A stretch of 64,000 nt of DNA from Streptomyces platensis (GCF_008704855.1 NZ_CP023691.1:1364001-1428000), one strand, 5' to 3'. Numbered from the stretch's first letter, positions 15,560 to 24,059 are shown. Made by a program: numbers and translations. The notes: generated from the letters alone by a model not told the origin.

Positions 15560-16768
15560 TCACAGATCGGCTTCCTCGCCCATGTACAGCCCGGCGAACG
15601 CCTTCGCCGCGGACTCCGACCCCAGCAGCCGCCGCAGCCGCGCCCGCGCCGTGCCCGCCTGGAAGCGGTCGCCGGACGAGGCACCGTGCAGCACAGAGGA
15701 CAGCCACTGCGAGAACTCCAGGTACTGCCAGACCCGCCGCAGACACGCCTCCGAATATCCGGCAAGCCCGCTCTCGTCGCCCTCGTAGTGCGCGATCAGC
15801 GCGTCGCCGAGCAGCAGCGCGTCATTGATCGCAAGGTTCATGCCCTTCGCGGCGATCGGGGCGACCAGATGCGCCGCGTCACCCGCCAGGTGGAGGCGGC
15901 CGAATACCATCGGCTCCACCACATAGTTGTGCATGTCCAGGACCACCTTCTCGATCAGCGGTCCTTCAGCGAGCGGCGGGGCGCCGTCCGCGGCGAGCCG
16001 GGCGCGCAGTTCGTCCCACACCCGGTCATGCGACCAGTTCCCGGCGTCCTCACCCGGCGCAACCTGGAGGTAGTAGCGGGTGACCCGGTCGCTGCGGGCC
16101 ATATGGGCACCGAACCCGCGCTCGTGGATGCCGAAGATCACGCCGTCCGCGGACGGCGGTGCCTCGGCGAGGAGCGCCAGCCAGGCGACGCCGTGGTCAT
16201 GGCGGGTGAGGACCGCCCGGCCGTCGGGGACGGCTGCCCGGGACACCCCGCGGGCGCCGTCGCAGCCGGCGATGAAGTCACACTCGATCCGGTGCCGGTC
16301 ACCGGTCACCGGATCGGTGTACGACACCGCCGGCCGGTCGCTGTCGATGTCGTGCAGTGCCACCTCACGTACCCCGAAGCGGACCTCACCGCCCGCCCGG
16401 TCCACGTACGACGCCACGAGGTCGGTGACCAGGAGCGGCTGCGGATAGACGTAGTGACGGCGGCCCGACAGCTCGCCGGTCCGCATCGTGTGCCGCTCCC
16501 CGTCGAACCGGAACTCGAACTCGCCCTGTGTAGGGGCCCGTTCGAGCAGCCGGTCGGCCAGCCCGTGCCGGGCCAGTGCGCGCACCGCCCACTCCTCCAT
16601 GAACCCGGCCCGCGGCCGCTGCTCGATGAACTCCCGGCTCTCCGCTTCCAGCAGCACACAGTCGACTCCGGCGGTGCGCAGCAGATTCGCCACGGTGAGC
16701 CCGGCGGGACCGGCGCCGATGATGACGACGCGGGTGCGTGTGACGGGGCGAGGGGCGGTGGAGGACAC
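15560..16768 (-). CDS. pobA: 4-hydroxybenzoate 3-monooxygenase
   Basis: The 402-residue class A flavoprotein has an FAD-binding GAGPAG (18-23). It also has the PobA-type substrate-binding segment RPRAGFMEEWAVRALARHG, the DG motif DFIAGCDGARG, and the GD motif LAGDAAHLVAPIAAKGMNLAINDA. It hydroxylates 4-hydroxybenzoate to protocatechuate using NAD(P)H and oxygen, feeding the beta-ketoadipate pathway. Full length for the family (about 390-400). No pca genes or PobR-type regulator adjoin it, so control lies elsewhere or in the 147-bp upstream gap. Confidence 0.93.
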   Translation of the reverse strand: MSSTAPRPVTRTRVVIIGAGPAGLTVANLLRTAGVDCVLLEAESREFIEQRPRAGFMEEWAVRALARHGLADRLLERAPTQGEFEFRFDGERHTMRTGELSGRRHYVYPQPLLVTDLVASYVDRAGGEVRFGVREVALHDIDSDRPAVSYTDPVTGDRHRIECDFIAGCDGARGVSRAAVPDGRAVLTRHDHGVAWLALLAEAPPSADGVIFGIHERGFGAHMARSDRVTRYYLQVAPGEDAGNWSHDRVWDELRARLAADGAPPLAEGPLIEKVVLDMHNYVVEPMVFGRLHLAGDAAHLVAPIAAKGMNLAINDALLLGDALIAHYEGDESGLAGYSEACLRRVWQYLEFSQWLSSVLHGASSGDRFQAGTARARLRRLLGSESAAKAFAGLYMGEEADL

Positions 16769-16915
16769 GTCGCGAGGTTCCCTTCGGGGGCGAGGAAAGA
16801 TCGCTGGCAGTATGGCGGTTGCCCCGAAGCGACGGTCCGGCGCCCCGGCACCGGCGAGCGGCCCGGTCGCCCGTGCGGGGCGCCGGATCGCCGGCCGGTG
16901 CGGCGCGCGTCCGGT

Positions 16916-17578
16916 CTACGCGCTGCCCGTGAGGCTGGCGAACACCACCACGTTGTCGGGGAAGTAGTGCTGCCCCTCGTCGTACTCACCGCCGCAGGTG
17001 ATCAGGCGGAGGCCGGCGTGATCGAGGTTCTTGTACACCTCCAGCGTGGGGAACTTGTTCTTCGGGTACTGGGCGATGCGGTCGACGGTGAACTTCGCCG
17101 TCTTCCCGTCCTGCCGGGACACCTCGATGGTGTCCCCGCGCTTCATCGACGACAGCTTCTGGAACACCGACGGCTTGCCGTTCCAGGAGACATGGCCGGC
17201 GATCACCGCCGGTCCCTGGGAGCCGGGCGTGGGCCCCGGCTGGTACCAGCCCGCCTTGTCGGGGTCCCGGGGCGTCTCCATGGCACCGTTCTTCTGCTGT
17301 CCCAGTGTCTCCAGCGTGGAGGAGACCTGGAGCGACGGGATGGAGAGCCGCTGCGGAACCGACTTCGGCATACTGGCGGCCGCCTTGCTCCCGGAGCCGC
17401 CGCCCGGCGCCGCGTCGTCGGACGACTGCCCGCCACCGTCACCCGGCGGCTGCCCCGCGGGGAGCGACCGGGGCGGCGCCGCGTCCTGCCCTCCGCACCC
17501 CGCGAGAAGCAGGGCCGACAGGGCCGCGGCGACGGCGTAGCCGGTGGCGCGGTGGCCCCGGCGGCGTACGGTGCTCAT
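16916..17578 (-). CDS. class F sortase with lipoprotein-type signal
   Basis: I start at ATG 17578, preceded by GAGG at 5 nt; GTG 17602, which overlaps the upstream stop as GTGA, is the alternative. The 220-residue product has a signal ending LLLAGC (lipobox), a Gly/Ser/Pro linker, and a sortase domain with the catalytic His in AVIAGHVSW and Cys in LRLITCGGEYDE, then YFPDNVVVFASL. Class F sortases are thought to anchor or process surface proteins in actinobacteria. It lies directly behind a gene for a surface protein with a C-terminal membrane helix, its likely partner or substrate. Confidence 0.88.
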   Translation of the reverse strand: MSTVRRRGHRATGYAVAAALSALLLAGCGGQDAAPPRSLPAGQPPGDGGGQSSDDAAPGGGSGSKAAASMPKSVPQRLSIPSLQVSSTLETLGQQKNGAMETPRDPDKAGWYQPGPTPGSQGPAVIAGHVSWNGKPSVFQKLSSMKRGDTIEVSRQDGKTAKFTVDRIAQYPKNKFPTLEVYKNLDHAGLRLITCGGEYDEGQHYFPDNVVVFASLTGSA

Positions 17579-17598
17579 GGTGTCCTCGTACCGGCGGC

Positions 17599-18423
17599 TC
17601 ACGCGGCGGCCCCGTTGTCCCCGGCCCGCCCGGCGGCGAGGACGTTCTTCCGGCGCCGCACGAGGGCCAGCGCACCGGCCGTCGCCACGAGGGCGGCCCC
17701 GCCCGCGCCCAGCACCGCGGCCGGAACCCCGCCCTCCTCAACCGGCCCGGTGCCGGTCTCGACGCCGCCGACCGGAATGGAACCCACCGCGGCGCCCAGG
17801 ACCTCACCGCAGTTGGTCGGGGCGGTGGCCTCCTGGGGGAGCTTCGGGTCGAGTTCGCTCTTGCCCGCCCCCTCGAAGTCGTACTTCTTGTTGTCGTTGC
17901 GGTCGATGCCGTGCTGCACGATGTGCAGGTCCTTGATGTGGTCGACCACGTCCTGGGAGACCGGGATGGTGCGCTCGTAGGAGAGCTTGCCCTGCGCGTT
18001 CGCCACGGGCATGCGGTCGACGGCGAGACCGCTCTTCATGTCCGTGGGCCCCTTGGTGGTGAGCGAGATGTTGATATTGCCGTAATCGACGGTGGCTTCG
18101 GTGTTGTTGAGGACGCCGTCGCCGTTCGTGTCGTCGCTCGCGTCCGGGCAGTGGAAGTCATGGCCGTCGGTGGAACCGTGGAGGTGCTGAGCGGAGGGCT
18201 GGCCGGGCACGAGCCCCTCGGACTCGATCTTCACGGTCAGCTGCCTGCCCTGGAGGCTGAGCATCGCCGTGCCCTTGGAACCGGAGTTGTTCAGCTGTGC
18301 CAGGTTGATCTGGAACGCTCCGGTGCCCTGGGCGACGGCCTGGGACGAGGCGCCTACGGTGAGGGCCAGGGCGGCGGGCAGAGCGACGACTACGGCGAGG
18401 TGGCGGGTGCGCTTGGCTATCAC
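17599..18423 (-). CDS. surface protein with CHRD-like domain, EF-hand loop and C-terminal membrane anchor
   Basis: I chose GTG 18423, with AAGGAA upstream; longer frames lack a signal at the N-terminus. The 274-residue protein has a signal peptide (to about 31), then a CHRD-like domain with the hallmark LVPGQPSAQHLHG. Next is a 12-residue EF-hand-type loop DTNGDGVLNNTE, a second Asp-rich loop DRNDNKKYDFEG, and a Cys in APTNCGEV. The end is a membrane helix (AAVLGAGGAALVATAGALALV) and RRRK, the layout of sortase substrates, although no LPXTG or LAXTG box is visible (the nearest is VETGTGP). The sortase gene follows with overlap or close spacing. Confidence 0.8.
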   Translation of the reverse strand: MIAKRTRHLAVVVALPAALALTVGASSQAVAQGTGAFQINLAQLNNSGSKGTAMLSLQGRQLTVKIESEGLVPGQPSAQHLHGSTDGHDFHCPDASDDTNGDGVLNNTEATVDYGNINISLTTKGPTDMKSGLAVDRMPVANAQGKLSYERTIPVSQDVVDHIKDLHIVQHGIDRNDNKKYDFEGAGKSELDPKLPQEATAPTNCGEVLGAAVGSIPVGGVETGTGPVEEGGVPAAVLGAGGAALVATAGALALVRRRKNVLAAGRAGDNGAAA

Positions 18424-18902
18424 GATCGTTCCTTTTCCGGCGGCCTCCGCGGAGGAGGGGGACCGCACGTCGTCCGGGTTCGACAGCAACACCTCGGCGA
18501 GGTGTCACACGTCATTCGGAGCCGCAACGCCCGCGGATTGGTGGTGGGTTGAAAAAGTTTTTGACGGCCTTCTCCCGGGGCCGCGATGACGCCTCCCCGG
18601 GGCGTGCTCAGGGGCAGCCCCTCGGCCCGCCGGGCGGCCAGCTCATATGCAACTGCCCGGCGAGGACGCCACAACTACGGTCGGAGTGCTCCCTCAGCCG
18701 GCGCAACTGCCCTGCGAACTCCGCCGTTTCCGTCCCCGCCCTGCGCCCCTGTTCGTTCCGCCGTTCCAGGAAAGCATTCCAGGCAGTGGTCGTTTCCCCA
18801 GGTCAGAGCCTGTTTCAGCGTTCCGGCTTCTCTCATTGTCCCGGATCGGTTGGCACCCGGGCGCCCGCCGCGCAGGCTGTGAGCAGCACACCGAGACGGG
18901 AG
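18424..18902. other. intergenic region, promoter of the CHRD/sortase pair and remnant sequence
   Basis: The left part holds the promoter of the surface-protein gene, with an A/T island TTGAAAAAGTTTTTGACG near 18550. The remainder probably once carried the 5' end of the DUF4232 gene, but no signal peptide can be found in any frame. Confidence 0.4.
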
Positions 18903-19427
18903 ATGTCATCCGCGGCACGCCCGGAATCCGGCGCCCCGAGCCGGCCGGGCGGCGGAAAGACCGGCGGCGGTGCCGGGGCGAACCAGGGCGCCGGGAGCGG
19001 CTCGTCGGGTGCCTGTACGGGAGCGACCGTCAAGGTCGTGGTCAGCAAGGTCACGCGTCCCATCAATCACTTGCTCCTCACGATCACCAATAGCGGATCC
19101 CGCGCCTGCGACGCCTACTCCGTGCCCCTCCTGGGCTTCGACGACGACCAGTCGGTGACCCGGATCATCGAGGACAGCAAGCCGCAGTCGGTCGTGACCG
19201 TCGCCCCGGGCCGGTCCGCCTACGCCGCGATCCAGCTCAGCGGAGAGCCCGGCGGTGACACCCATGGCCGCACCGCCCAGCGCCTCAGCGTGCACTTCGC
19301 TCCGCGCAACGGCTCCGGTCCGGTGGGCACCCCCGCCAAGCTCACCCTGCCCGCAGGCACGCACAAGGACGACAACGCCGCCGTCACCTACTGGCAGAGC
19401 TCGGCGTCCGACGCACTGACCTACGGA
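18903..19427 (+). pseudogene. DUF4232 protein, 5' truncated and stop-loss
   Basis: From about 19005 the frame encodes a typical DUF4232 beta-sandwich: CTGATVKVVVSKVTRP, LLLTITNSGSRACDAYSVPLLGF, APGRSAYAAIQLSG, and finally VTYWQSSASDALTY. Relatives are secreted lipoproteins, but here no signal peptide or lipobox occurs upstream in this or another frame, only a Gly/Ser/Pro-rich lead-in. Family members end at about DALTW; here the next codon is GGA (19425-19427) and the frame runs on through the terminator and antisense across the neighbouring protease to 20351. It looks like a decayed gene. The start given (ATG 18903) is arbitrary. Confidence 0.6.
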
Positions 19428-19450
19428 TCATGCCTATGGCGCACGGACGT

Positions 19451-19477
19451 AACGGGGCGGACGGCCACCGCCCCGTT
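19451..19477. terminator. hairpin between convergent genes
   Basis: AACGGGGCGG (19451-19460) pairs with CCGCCCCGTT (19468-19477) around a 7-nt loop. It lies between the DUF4232 remnant and the convergent S1 peptidase and marks where the former should have ended. Confidence 0.65.
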
Positions 19478-19490
19478 CACCGTGCCTCCC

Positions 19491-20303
19491 TCACCCGAGC
19501 TGCTTGGTGATCTCGCGGGAAAAGGCCGCGACCCGGGTGTAGACGCCCGGCGTCGGTGTGGCGGCGTCGCTGTTGGCCAGCCAGCTGACGGTCCCGATCA
19601 GCTTGCCACCGGCGACGAGCGGGCCGCCACTGTCGCCCTCGGCATGATGGGCGCCGGTGACGGAATTATTGGCACAGACGTGCATCGTGGGATCGAAGTC
19701 GCCCCCGGGGTTGAGCCGTTGGCACGTCCGGTCGGGGAGCACCCGCAGGTGCGCCGCCCGGAGCGCGTTCGCCGCACGGTTCTCGTAATCCAGCAGGCCC
19801 CAGCCGTACACCCGTGCGCCGGTGCCGGGGCGGTACAGCCCGGTGTCGGCGGCGGTGGCTATCGGCAGCGGGGTGTACTGCGGCGGCATCGGCTTGTCGA
19901 GCGTGAGGACGGCGACATCGTTCTCCAGATGGCGGCCGAACCGCGGATGGATCCAGACCTTGGTCACCTTGCGCATCCGGCCCTCGTGACGACGCAGGTC
20001 GGTACGGCCGGCCACCGCCCCCAGATCGGTGGGCGCCTCGTCCACGACGCAATGGGCGGCGGTGACGACCTTCGTCGGCGTGACGAGGGTGCCGCCACAG
20101 AACTGCCCCGAGCGCGGGTAAGTGTCGGTCTGCCGCCACAGATTGATCGCGACGGCCCAGGGTGCCGCCGCCGTAGTGGTCTTCTGCCCGCCGACGACGG
20201 CCTGGGCGGTGGGTGCCGGCAGCACGGCGAAACCGGCCCCGACGAGCACCATGAGACTCAGCAGAACCGGCCATCGCAGGTAGCTGTGCCGTGTCATCCG
20301 CAT
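19491..20303 (-). CDS. secreted trypsin-like S1 serine protease
   Basis: The 270-residue precursor starts at ATG 20303 behind GGGAGGGAG. The signal peptide ends APTAQA and is followed at once by VVGGQ, so the mature N-terminus that S1 enzymes need is made directly by signal peptidase without a propeptide. The triad is His84 (TAAHC), Asp in ENDVAVLTL and Ser in GDSGGP. The residue six before the serine is His rather than Asp, so trypsin-type Arg/Lys specificity is doubtful. It is co-directional with a second S1 gene 14 bp upstream, probably an operon. Confidence 0.9.
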   Translation of the reverse strand: MRMTRHSYLRWPVLLSLMVLVGAGFAVLPAPTAQAVVGGQKTTTAAAPWAVAINLWRQTDTYPRSGQFCGGTLVTPTKVVTAAHCVVDEAPTDLGAVAGRTDLRRHEGRMRKVTKVWIHPRFGRHLENDVAVLTLDKPMPPQYTPLPIATAADTGLYRPGTGARVYGWGLLDYENRAANALRAAHLRVLPDRTCQRLNPGGDFDPTMHVCANNSVTGAHHAEGDSGGPLVAGGKLIGTVSWLANSDAATPTPGVYTRVAAFSREITKQLG

Positions 20304-20317
20304 ACTCCCTCCCACCC

Positions 20318-21118
20318 CTACCCGGCGATCTGGCTCTGGAGGAGCGAGTAATAGGAGGCCGACTTCACCGCGACTCCCGGATAGAGACGGCTGGTGCAAC
20401 TGCCGCCACCACTGATGACCCCGACGAGCCGCCCCCGCACCACGACCGGGCCCCCACTGTCACCGGAGCACGCACTGACGCCGCCCGCCGGATAGCCGAT
20501 GCACATCGTGTACGCCGAGCGGTACCTAAGGGTGCCGTACGCCGTGATGCACTGCTCATCACCCCGGTTGGGGATCAGCGCGGTCTGCAACGGCGGCACC
20601 CGGGTGTCGTCATCGCGGCCCGTCGTGGAGCCCCAGCCCAGCACCCGGTTGGGCGCGCCTTCCTCGTACAGCTTCTGCTGCGCCGGGGTGGCGAGCGGCA
20701 GAGTGCGGTACGGCATAGGGGCGTTGAGGGTGAGCACGGCGAGGTCGTGCGCGTAGGTGGCGCCGTGCCCCTCGGTGTCGGCCTTGGGGTGGATCCACAG
20801 TTTCGTCACCTTGCGCACGGTGCCCTTACGGGTATCCCGTAGGTCCTCCCGGCCGCCCACCACCCGCACACCATCGACGGTGGCCGCGCTCACGCAGTGG
20901 GACGCGGTCAGCACCTTGCGCGGCGCGACGAGCGTGCCCGCACACTCCGGCTCCTTCACGTCCTGCGACGTCAGCGCCACGGTCCAGGGATATTTCTTGA
21001 TCTCGGCCCGGTCTCCCCCGACCACCGCGGCGGCGGGCGGCGCAGCCGACGCCACCAGCGCCGCTCCTGCCATGACCGCACCCGCCCAGGCAGCACGGTG
21101 TGTTCTCGCCTTACCCAT
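20318..21118 (-). CDS. secreted S1 serine protease, chymotrypsin-like
   Basis: The 266-residue precursor starts at ATG 21118 (GGAGG 6 nt before). A signal peptide ends PPAAA, directly followed by VVGGD, again without a propeptide. The triad is His in LTASHC, Asp in AHDLAVLTL, Ser in CSGDSGGP. A Ser sits at the position that sets specificity, with Cys next to it and a partner in GGGSCTS, as in chymotrypsin-like enzymes. It shares the motif VRKVTKLWIHPK with its downstream neighbour (MRKVTKVWIHPR), so the pair probably arose by duplication and is transcribed together. Confidence 0.9.
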   Translation of the reverse strand: MGKARTHRAAWAGAVMAGAALVASAAPPAAAVVGGDRAEIKKYPWTVALTSQDVKEPECAGTLVAPRKVLTASHCVSAATVDGVRVVGGREDLRDTRKGTVRKVTKLWIHPKADTEGHGATYAHDLAVLTLNAPMPYRTLPLATPAQQKLYEEGAPNRVLGWGSTTGRDDDTRVPPLQTALIPNRGDEQCITAYGTLRYRSAYTMCIGYPAGGVSACSGDSGGPVVVRGRLVGVISGGGSCTSRLYPGVAVKSASYYSLLQSQIAG

Positions 21119-21144
21119 CAGTCCTCCATTGGCGAGAGAACAAA

Positions 21145-21190
21145 GTCGCCCATGGAGAGGCCACGATCCGCACCGCGGTTGCCTGCCCCG
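21145..21190. repeat. imperfect direct repeat, copy A
   Basis: This 46-bp segment beginning GTCGCCCATGGAGA matches 21965-22010 at 35 of 46 positions without gaps. The copies lie 820 bp apart and flank the acetyltransferase-like gene. Copy A lies 27-72 bp upstream of the second S1 protease start. Confidence 0.6.
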
Positions 21191-21367
21191 CCCCACCACC
21201 CGCATATGGCCGACCGGAGCCCGGGCCTCTTGACAGCGCTGCGCCACGCAAGCGCCGAAAAAGGGACGGTGTGGCATCGTCACCGGCGCAGAGATCAAGC
21301 TGCTCCGCACGTCCGTCGAACGGTTCCGCCGTGGCGGCCACTCCGACCGGTTGTAGCCTCAGCTCTT

Positions 21368-21865
21368 ATGAGTTGGCTGCCTGACGACTTCGTCCACCCC
21401 GTGTACGTGCCCGTGCCCGACACCGCGCTTCACCTGCGGCCGATCCGGGAGGCGGACACCCCGCTCGACTACCCCGCCGTGATGGGCTCCCGTGAGCGCC
21501 TGTGGGAGATCTTCGGCCCGGCCTGGGCTTGGCCCGCGGAGACGATGACCTATGAAGCGGACCGCATCGACCTGCTGCGGCACGAGAAGGAGATAGCCGC
21601 GCACCAGTCATTCAACTACGCGCTGCTGGACGAGGAGGAGACGGCGATCCTCGGCTGCGTCTACATCGACCCGCCCGAGCGCACCGGCTCCGACGGAGAG
21701 GTCTCCTGGTGGGTGGTGGACGACCTCGTCGGCGGCGAGGCGGAACGCGCGCTCGACGCGCTGGTGCCGCGGTGGATCGCCGCCGACTGGCCCTTCCAGC
21801 AGCCCCGTTACCTGGGCCGCGACATCACCTGGCAGGACTGGCTCGCGCTGCCGCCTACCTCGTGA
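21368..21865 (+). CDS. GNAT-like acetyltransferase family protein
   Basis: The 165-residue protein starts at ATG 21368. Motifs include LHLRPIREADTPLDYPAVM, HQSFNYALLDEEETAILGCVYIDP (core beta strands of the N-acyltransferase fold), and SDGEVSWWVVDD. The classic Q/RxxGxG/A acetyl-CoA loop is not obvious; GGEAERALDALVPRWI is at the expected place, so cofactor binding is uncertain. The gene is opposite in strand to the protease genes on both sides and is bracketed by a 46-bp imperfect repeat, which suggests insertion. Confidence 0.7.
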   Translation: MSWLPDDFVHPVYVPVPDTALHLRPIREADTPLDYPAVMGSRERLWEIFGPAWAWPAETMTYEADRIDLLRHEKEIAAHQSFNYALLDEEETAILGCVYIDPPERTGSDGEVSWWVVDDLVGGEAERALDALVPRWIAADWPFQQPRYLGRDITWQDWLALPPTS

Positions 21866-21964
21866 CACGTCCGAGGCGGCGCCTGGGCACGTCGATGGGC
21901 GTCAGAGGCCCATCGGCAGGTGGTGCTGTAAACGCATCGCCGAGGCCGGGGGCCACCGGCCGTT

Positions 21965-22010
21965 GTCGCCCATGGAGATGCCACACACCACCGCACGGTT
22001 GCCTGTCACC
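21965..22010. repeat. imperfect direct repeat, copy B
   Basis: This is the partner of 21145-21190, sharing GTCGCCCATGGAGA, CCAC and CGGTTGCCTG. It lies downstream of the third protease gene (stop 22112) and 100 bp after the acetyltransferase stop. Confidence 0.6.
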
Positions 22011-22111
22011 GCTCGGGCGGCGGCCCCTGGCCACGGTCGACGACGCAGGCGTCCCTTCGCGCGGCGATAGTGCCCTGGCGTCGGGTACCCGTACCTACCC
22101 GCGCCGCCGCG

Positions 22112-23032
22112 TCAGCCGTGCTGGGCCCGGTCGTACACCTTCTTGGCCGTGACTCCCAGCACTTCTCCCTGCATCTCGGTCGGTGTCAGGGAGTCCAGTG
22201 CACTGTTGACCGAGACCAGGGTGCCCTTGCCAGTAGTGGCGTTGAAGTCGGCCAGCCACGGCCCGCCGCTGGAGCCGCCGCTCATGTCGCAGGGGATGGC
22301 CTGTACGCCGCTCTTCTCCTTGGCCGTACCGACGCAGTGGAGGAGTTCCTCGCCGAGCTGCGGGCGGGTGGCCGAGTAGCCGAACGCGGAGATGGTGCCG
22401 CCAACGGGGCGGTTGAAGGCGATGTCCTGGCCGCCCACGACGTCGGTGAGCTTGCGGCCGTTCTTGTCGGCGTCGACGACCAGCGTGGACAGGTCGTCGG
22501 TGGAGTCGTTCTCCCAGTTGCGCGGGGTGACGGCGGTGCGGACCGCGAACGCGCCGTAGGGCATCTTGCCCTTGCTGTAGGCCGGGACGAACACCATCTC
22601 GATGTTGGTGTTGAAGGGAGAGGAGCCCCGGCGCACACAGTGTGCGGCGGTCATCACGGCGGAGCGATTGGCGCTCTTGACGGCAGTGGCCGTGCACCAG
22701 GTATCGGCGCCGTTCGCGTTGACGAAGAAGAGCCGCCCCACGGTCTTCAGCGCGGTGCCCCGCCACGGCTTGGCCTTCGGCCCGGTCGGACCGAGGTCCA
22801 CGGACTTCCCGACGGCCTTGATGCGGGCGGGCGTCCAGTAGGCGAGGGCTTCCTGGCGCTCCTTGGCCGTGTACGACAGGACGGAGACCGGGTCGGCCGA
22901 GGCCGCAGGGGCCGGGCCGGCCACGGCCGTCGCCGGGATCGGGACAGCGAGGACGAGGGCCGTACCGGCCACTGCGAGTCCCGTGGCCCGCCCACGAAGG
23001 CGCCGGATCACGGAAGTGGATGTCTCGGACAC
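22112..23032 (-). CDS. secreted trypsin-like serine peptidase (V8/glutamyl-endopeptidase-like)
   Basis: The start is GTG 23032, with GAGGAGA upstream; the product has 306 residues. Signal peptide to about 43, then a propeptide with AYWTPARIKAVGKSVD and a chymotrypsin-fold domain. The triad is His in MTAAHC, Asp in STDDLSTLVV, Ser in GGSSGGPW. The WTPAR propeptide motif and the VGRLFFVN entry strand recur in the WSDGEL-repeat protease (FWTPARM, VGTFFYQ), so the two belong to the same subgroup. It may release its own propeptide. Probably transcribed alone. Confidence 0.88.
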   Translation of the reverse strand: MSETSTSVIRRLRGRATGLAVAGTALVLAVPIPATAVAGPAPAASADPVSVLSYTAKERQEALAYWTPARIKAVGKSVDLGPTGPKAKPWRGTALKTVGRLFFVNANGADTWCTATAVKSANRSAVMTAAHCVRRGSSPFNTNIEMVFVPAYSKGKMPYGAFAVRTAVTPRNWENDSTDDLSTLVVDADKNGRKLTDVVGGQDIAFNRPVGGTISAFGYSATRPQLGEELLHCVGTAKEKSGVQAIPCDMSGGSSGGPWLADFNATTGKGTLVSVNSALDSLTPTEMQGEVLGVTAKKVYDRAQHG

Positions 23033-23174
23033 GGCAGATGTCTCCTCGGCTGGCACAGGCAGTGGACAAGGGCTGTCAGCTCTCATCTGCAAGAGAGGTC
23101 AACCCGCCTATTTGGTTGCGTTGTTGATGATCTGTGACATAAGTGCGCGATGCCCGACGTGTCGTGCCCGCCCG

Positions 23175-23250
23175 GCGTCCGGAGCGGCCGACCCGGACCG
23201 CTCCGGACGCGGACGAGGCGTGGCCCCGGTGCAGCACACCGGGGCCACGC
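23175..23250 (-). terminator. tandem hairpin terminators
   Basis: Two perfect hairpins follow the stop of the 142-residue secreted protein on the minus strand. The first has a 14-bp stem (23218-23231 with 23237-23250, 5-nt loop). The second has a 13-bp stem (GCGTCCGGAGCGG at 23175-23187 with 23198-23210, 10-nt loop). Confidence 0.75.
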
Positions 23251-23266
23251 AGGGAGGTATGGGACG

Positions 23267-23695
23267 TCAGAACGTCCAAGTGGTGTACCACGTGGCCTGG
23301 CTGGAGGGATGCGCCAGGTCGGTGGAGACTCCGCTGAGGCGGCCGTCAGCACCGCGGGAACCTATGTAGCGGCCCCTTGAGCCGTCGCTCCAGGCTATGA
23401 CGAAGTAGAGATAGGAACCGTCCACGAACCCCTCGATGGTGCCCGTCGTCGCACTTCCCGTCCTGGCTGTGCCGGTGAGCTTCCCCTGGGCGTCCTGGGT
23501 CACGGAGAGCGTGGCGTTGGCCGAGTTGCTCTGATACAGCGTCCAGATCCCCCCGACGTTGAAGCCGGCCGCGGCCACCTTGGCCACCACTGCGGAGGGC
23601 CGGTGCGCCGCGGCCTGAGCGGCGGGGGCGACGAGGACGGTGCCACCCAGTGCGACGGAGAGAGCCACGGCGGCCGTAACGAGTCTGACGCGCAT
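23267..23695 (-). CDS. small secreted beta-barrel-like protein, unknown function
   Basis: The start is ATG 23695 (AAAGGA upstream). The 142-residue precursor has a signal peptide ending APAAQAAA. The mature part alternates short strands, GIWTLYQSNSANATLSVTQD, GKLTGTARTG, TIEGFVDGSYLYFVIAW, GRYIGSRGADGRLSGVSTD, a pattern of an up-and-down barrel as in avidin-like or lipocalin-like folds. No ligand residues can be assigned. Tandem terminators follow. It forms its own transcription unit at the end of the secreted-protein cluster. Confidence 0.7.
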   Translation of the reverse strand: MRVRLVTAAVALSVALGGTVLVAPAAQAAAHRPSAVVAKVAAAGFNVGGIWTLYQSNSANATLSVTQDAQGKLTGTARTGSATTGTIEGFVDGSYLYFVIAWSDGSRGRYIGSRGADGRLSGVSTDLAHPSSQATWYTTWTF

Positions 23696-24059
23696 GCGGA
23701 TTCCTTTCCCTAAAGGACCATTTATGCGGCATAGGGCCTTCTGCGAAGCCATGAGCTTCGCAGTAGCCGCCCTTCCCAACCAGGCGAGAACCGGTCATTG
23801 GCGGACATGAGGGTGGCCGGAACAGGACATGGACGGCGTGGGGCGCACCGGCTCAGCCCCGTGTACGCCCGCAGATGAGGTCCGGCACCAGCCAAGTCCG
23901 ACGCCTGCTTCGCCCCCACTCCCCCACGCCCCCGTCATGGTCCCCGCGCGCACCGTCCGGCCCCGAAGTGTGGCGGCCGGCCACATGTGCGTCTGGCCTG
24001 GGCGTTTCTACGGTGTGGCGATACGAAGCGTCTTCGCCCGTCGTCAGGAAGTGGTGCCG

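Noticed and set aside
15056..17980. A very long plus-strand frame opposite pobA and the sortase
   Set aside because: It is a shadow of the minus-strand genes, with Arg/Gly/Pro-rich filler and no family.
17599..18423. LPXTG/LAXTG sorting signal in the CHRD-like surface protein
   Set aside because: None is present; VETGTGP is only loosely similar.
5453..18815. AGAGCCTGTTT present at 5453-5463 and 18805-18815, resembling an insertion-sequence end
   Set aside because: An 11-base match can occur by chance in 64 kb, and no transposase or longer inverted repeat accompanies either copy.
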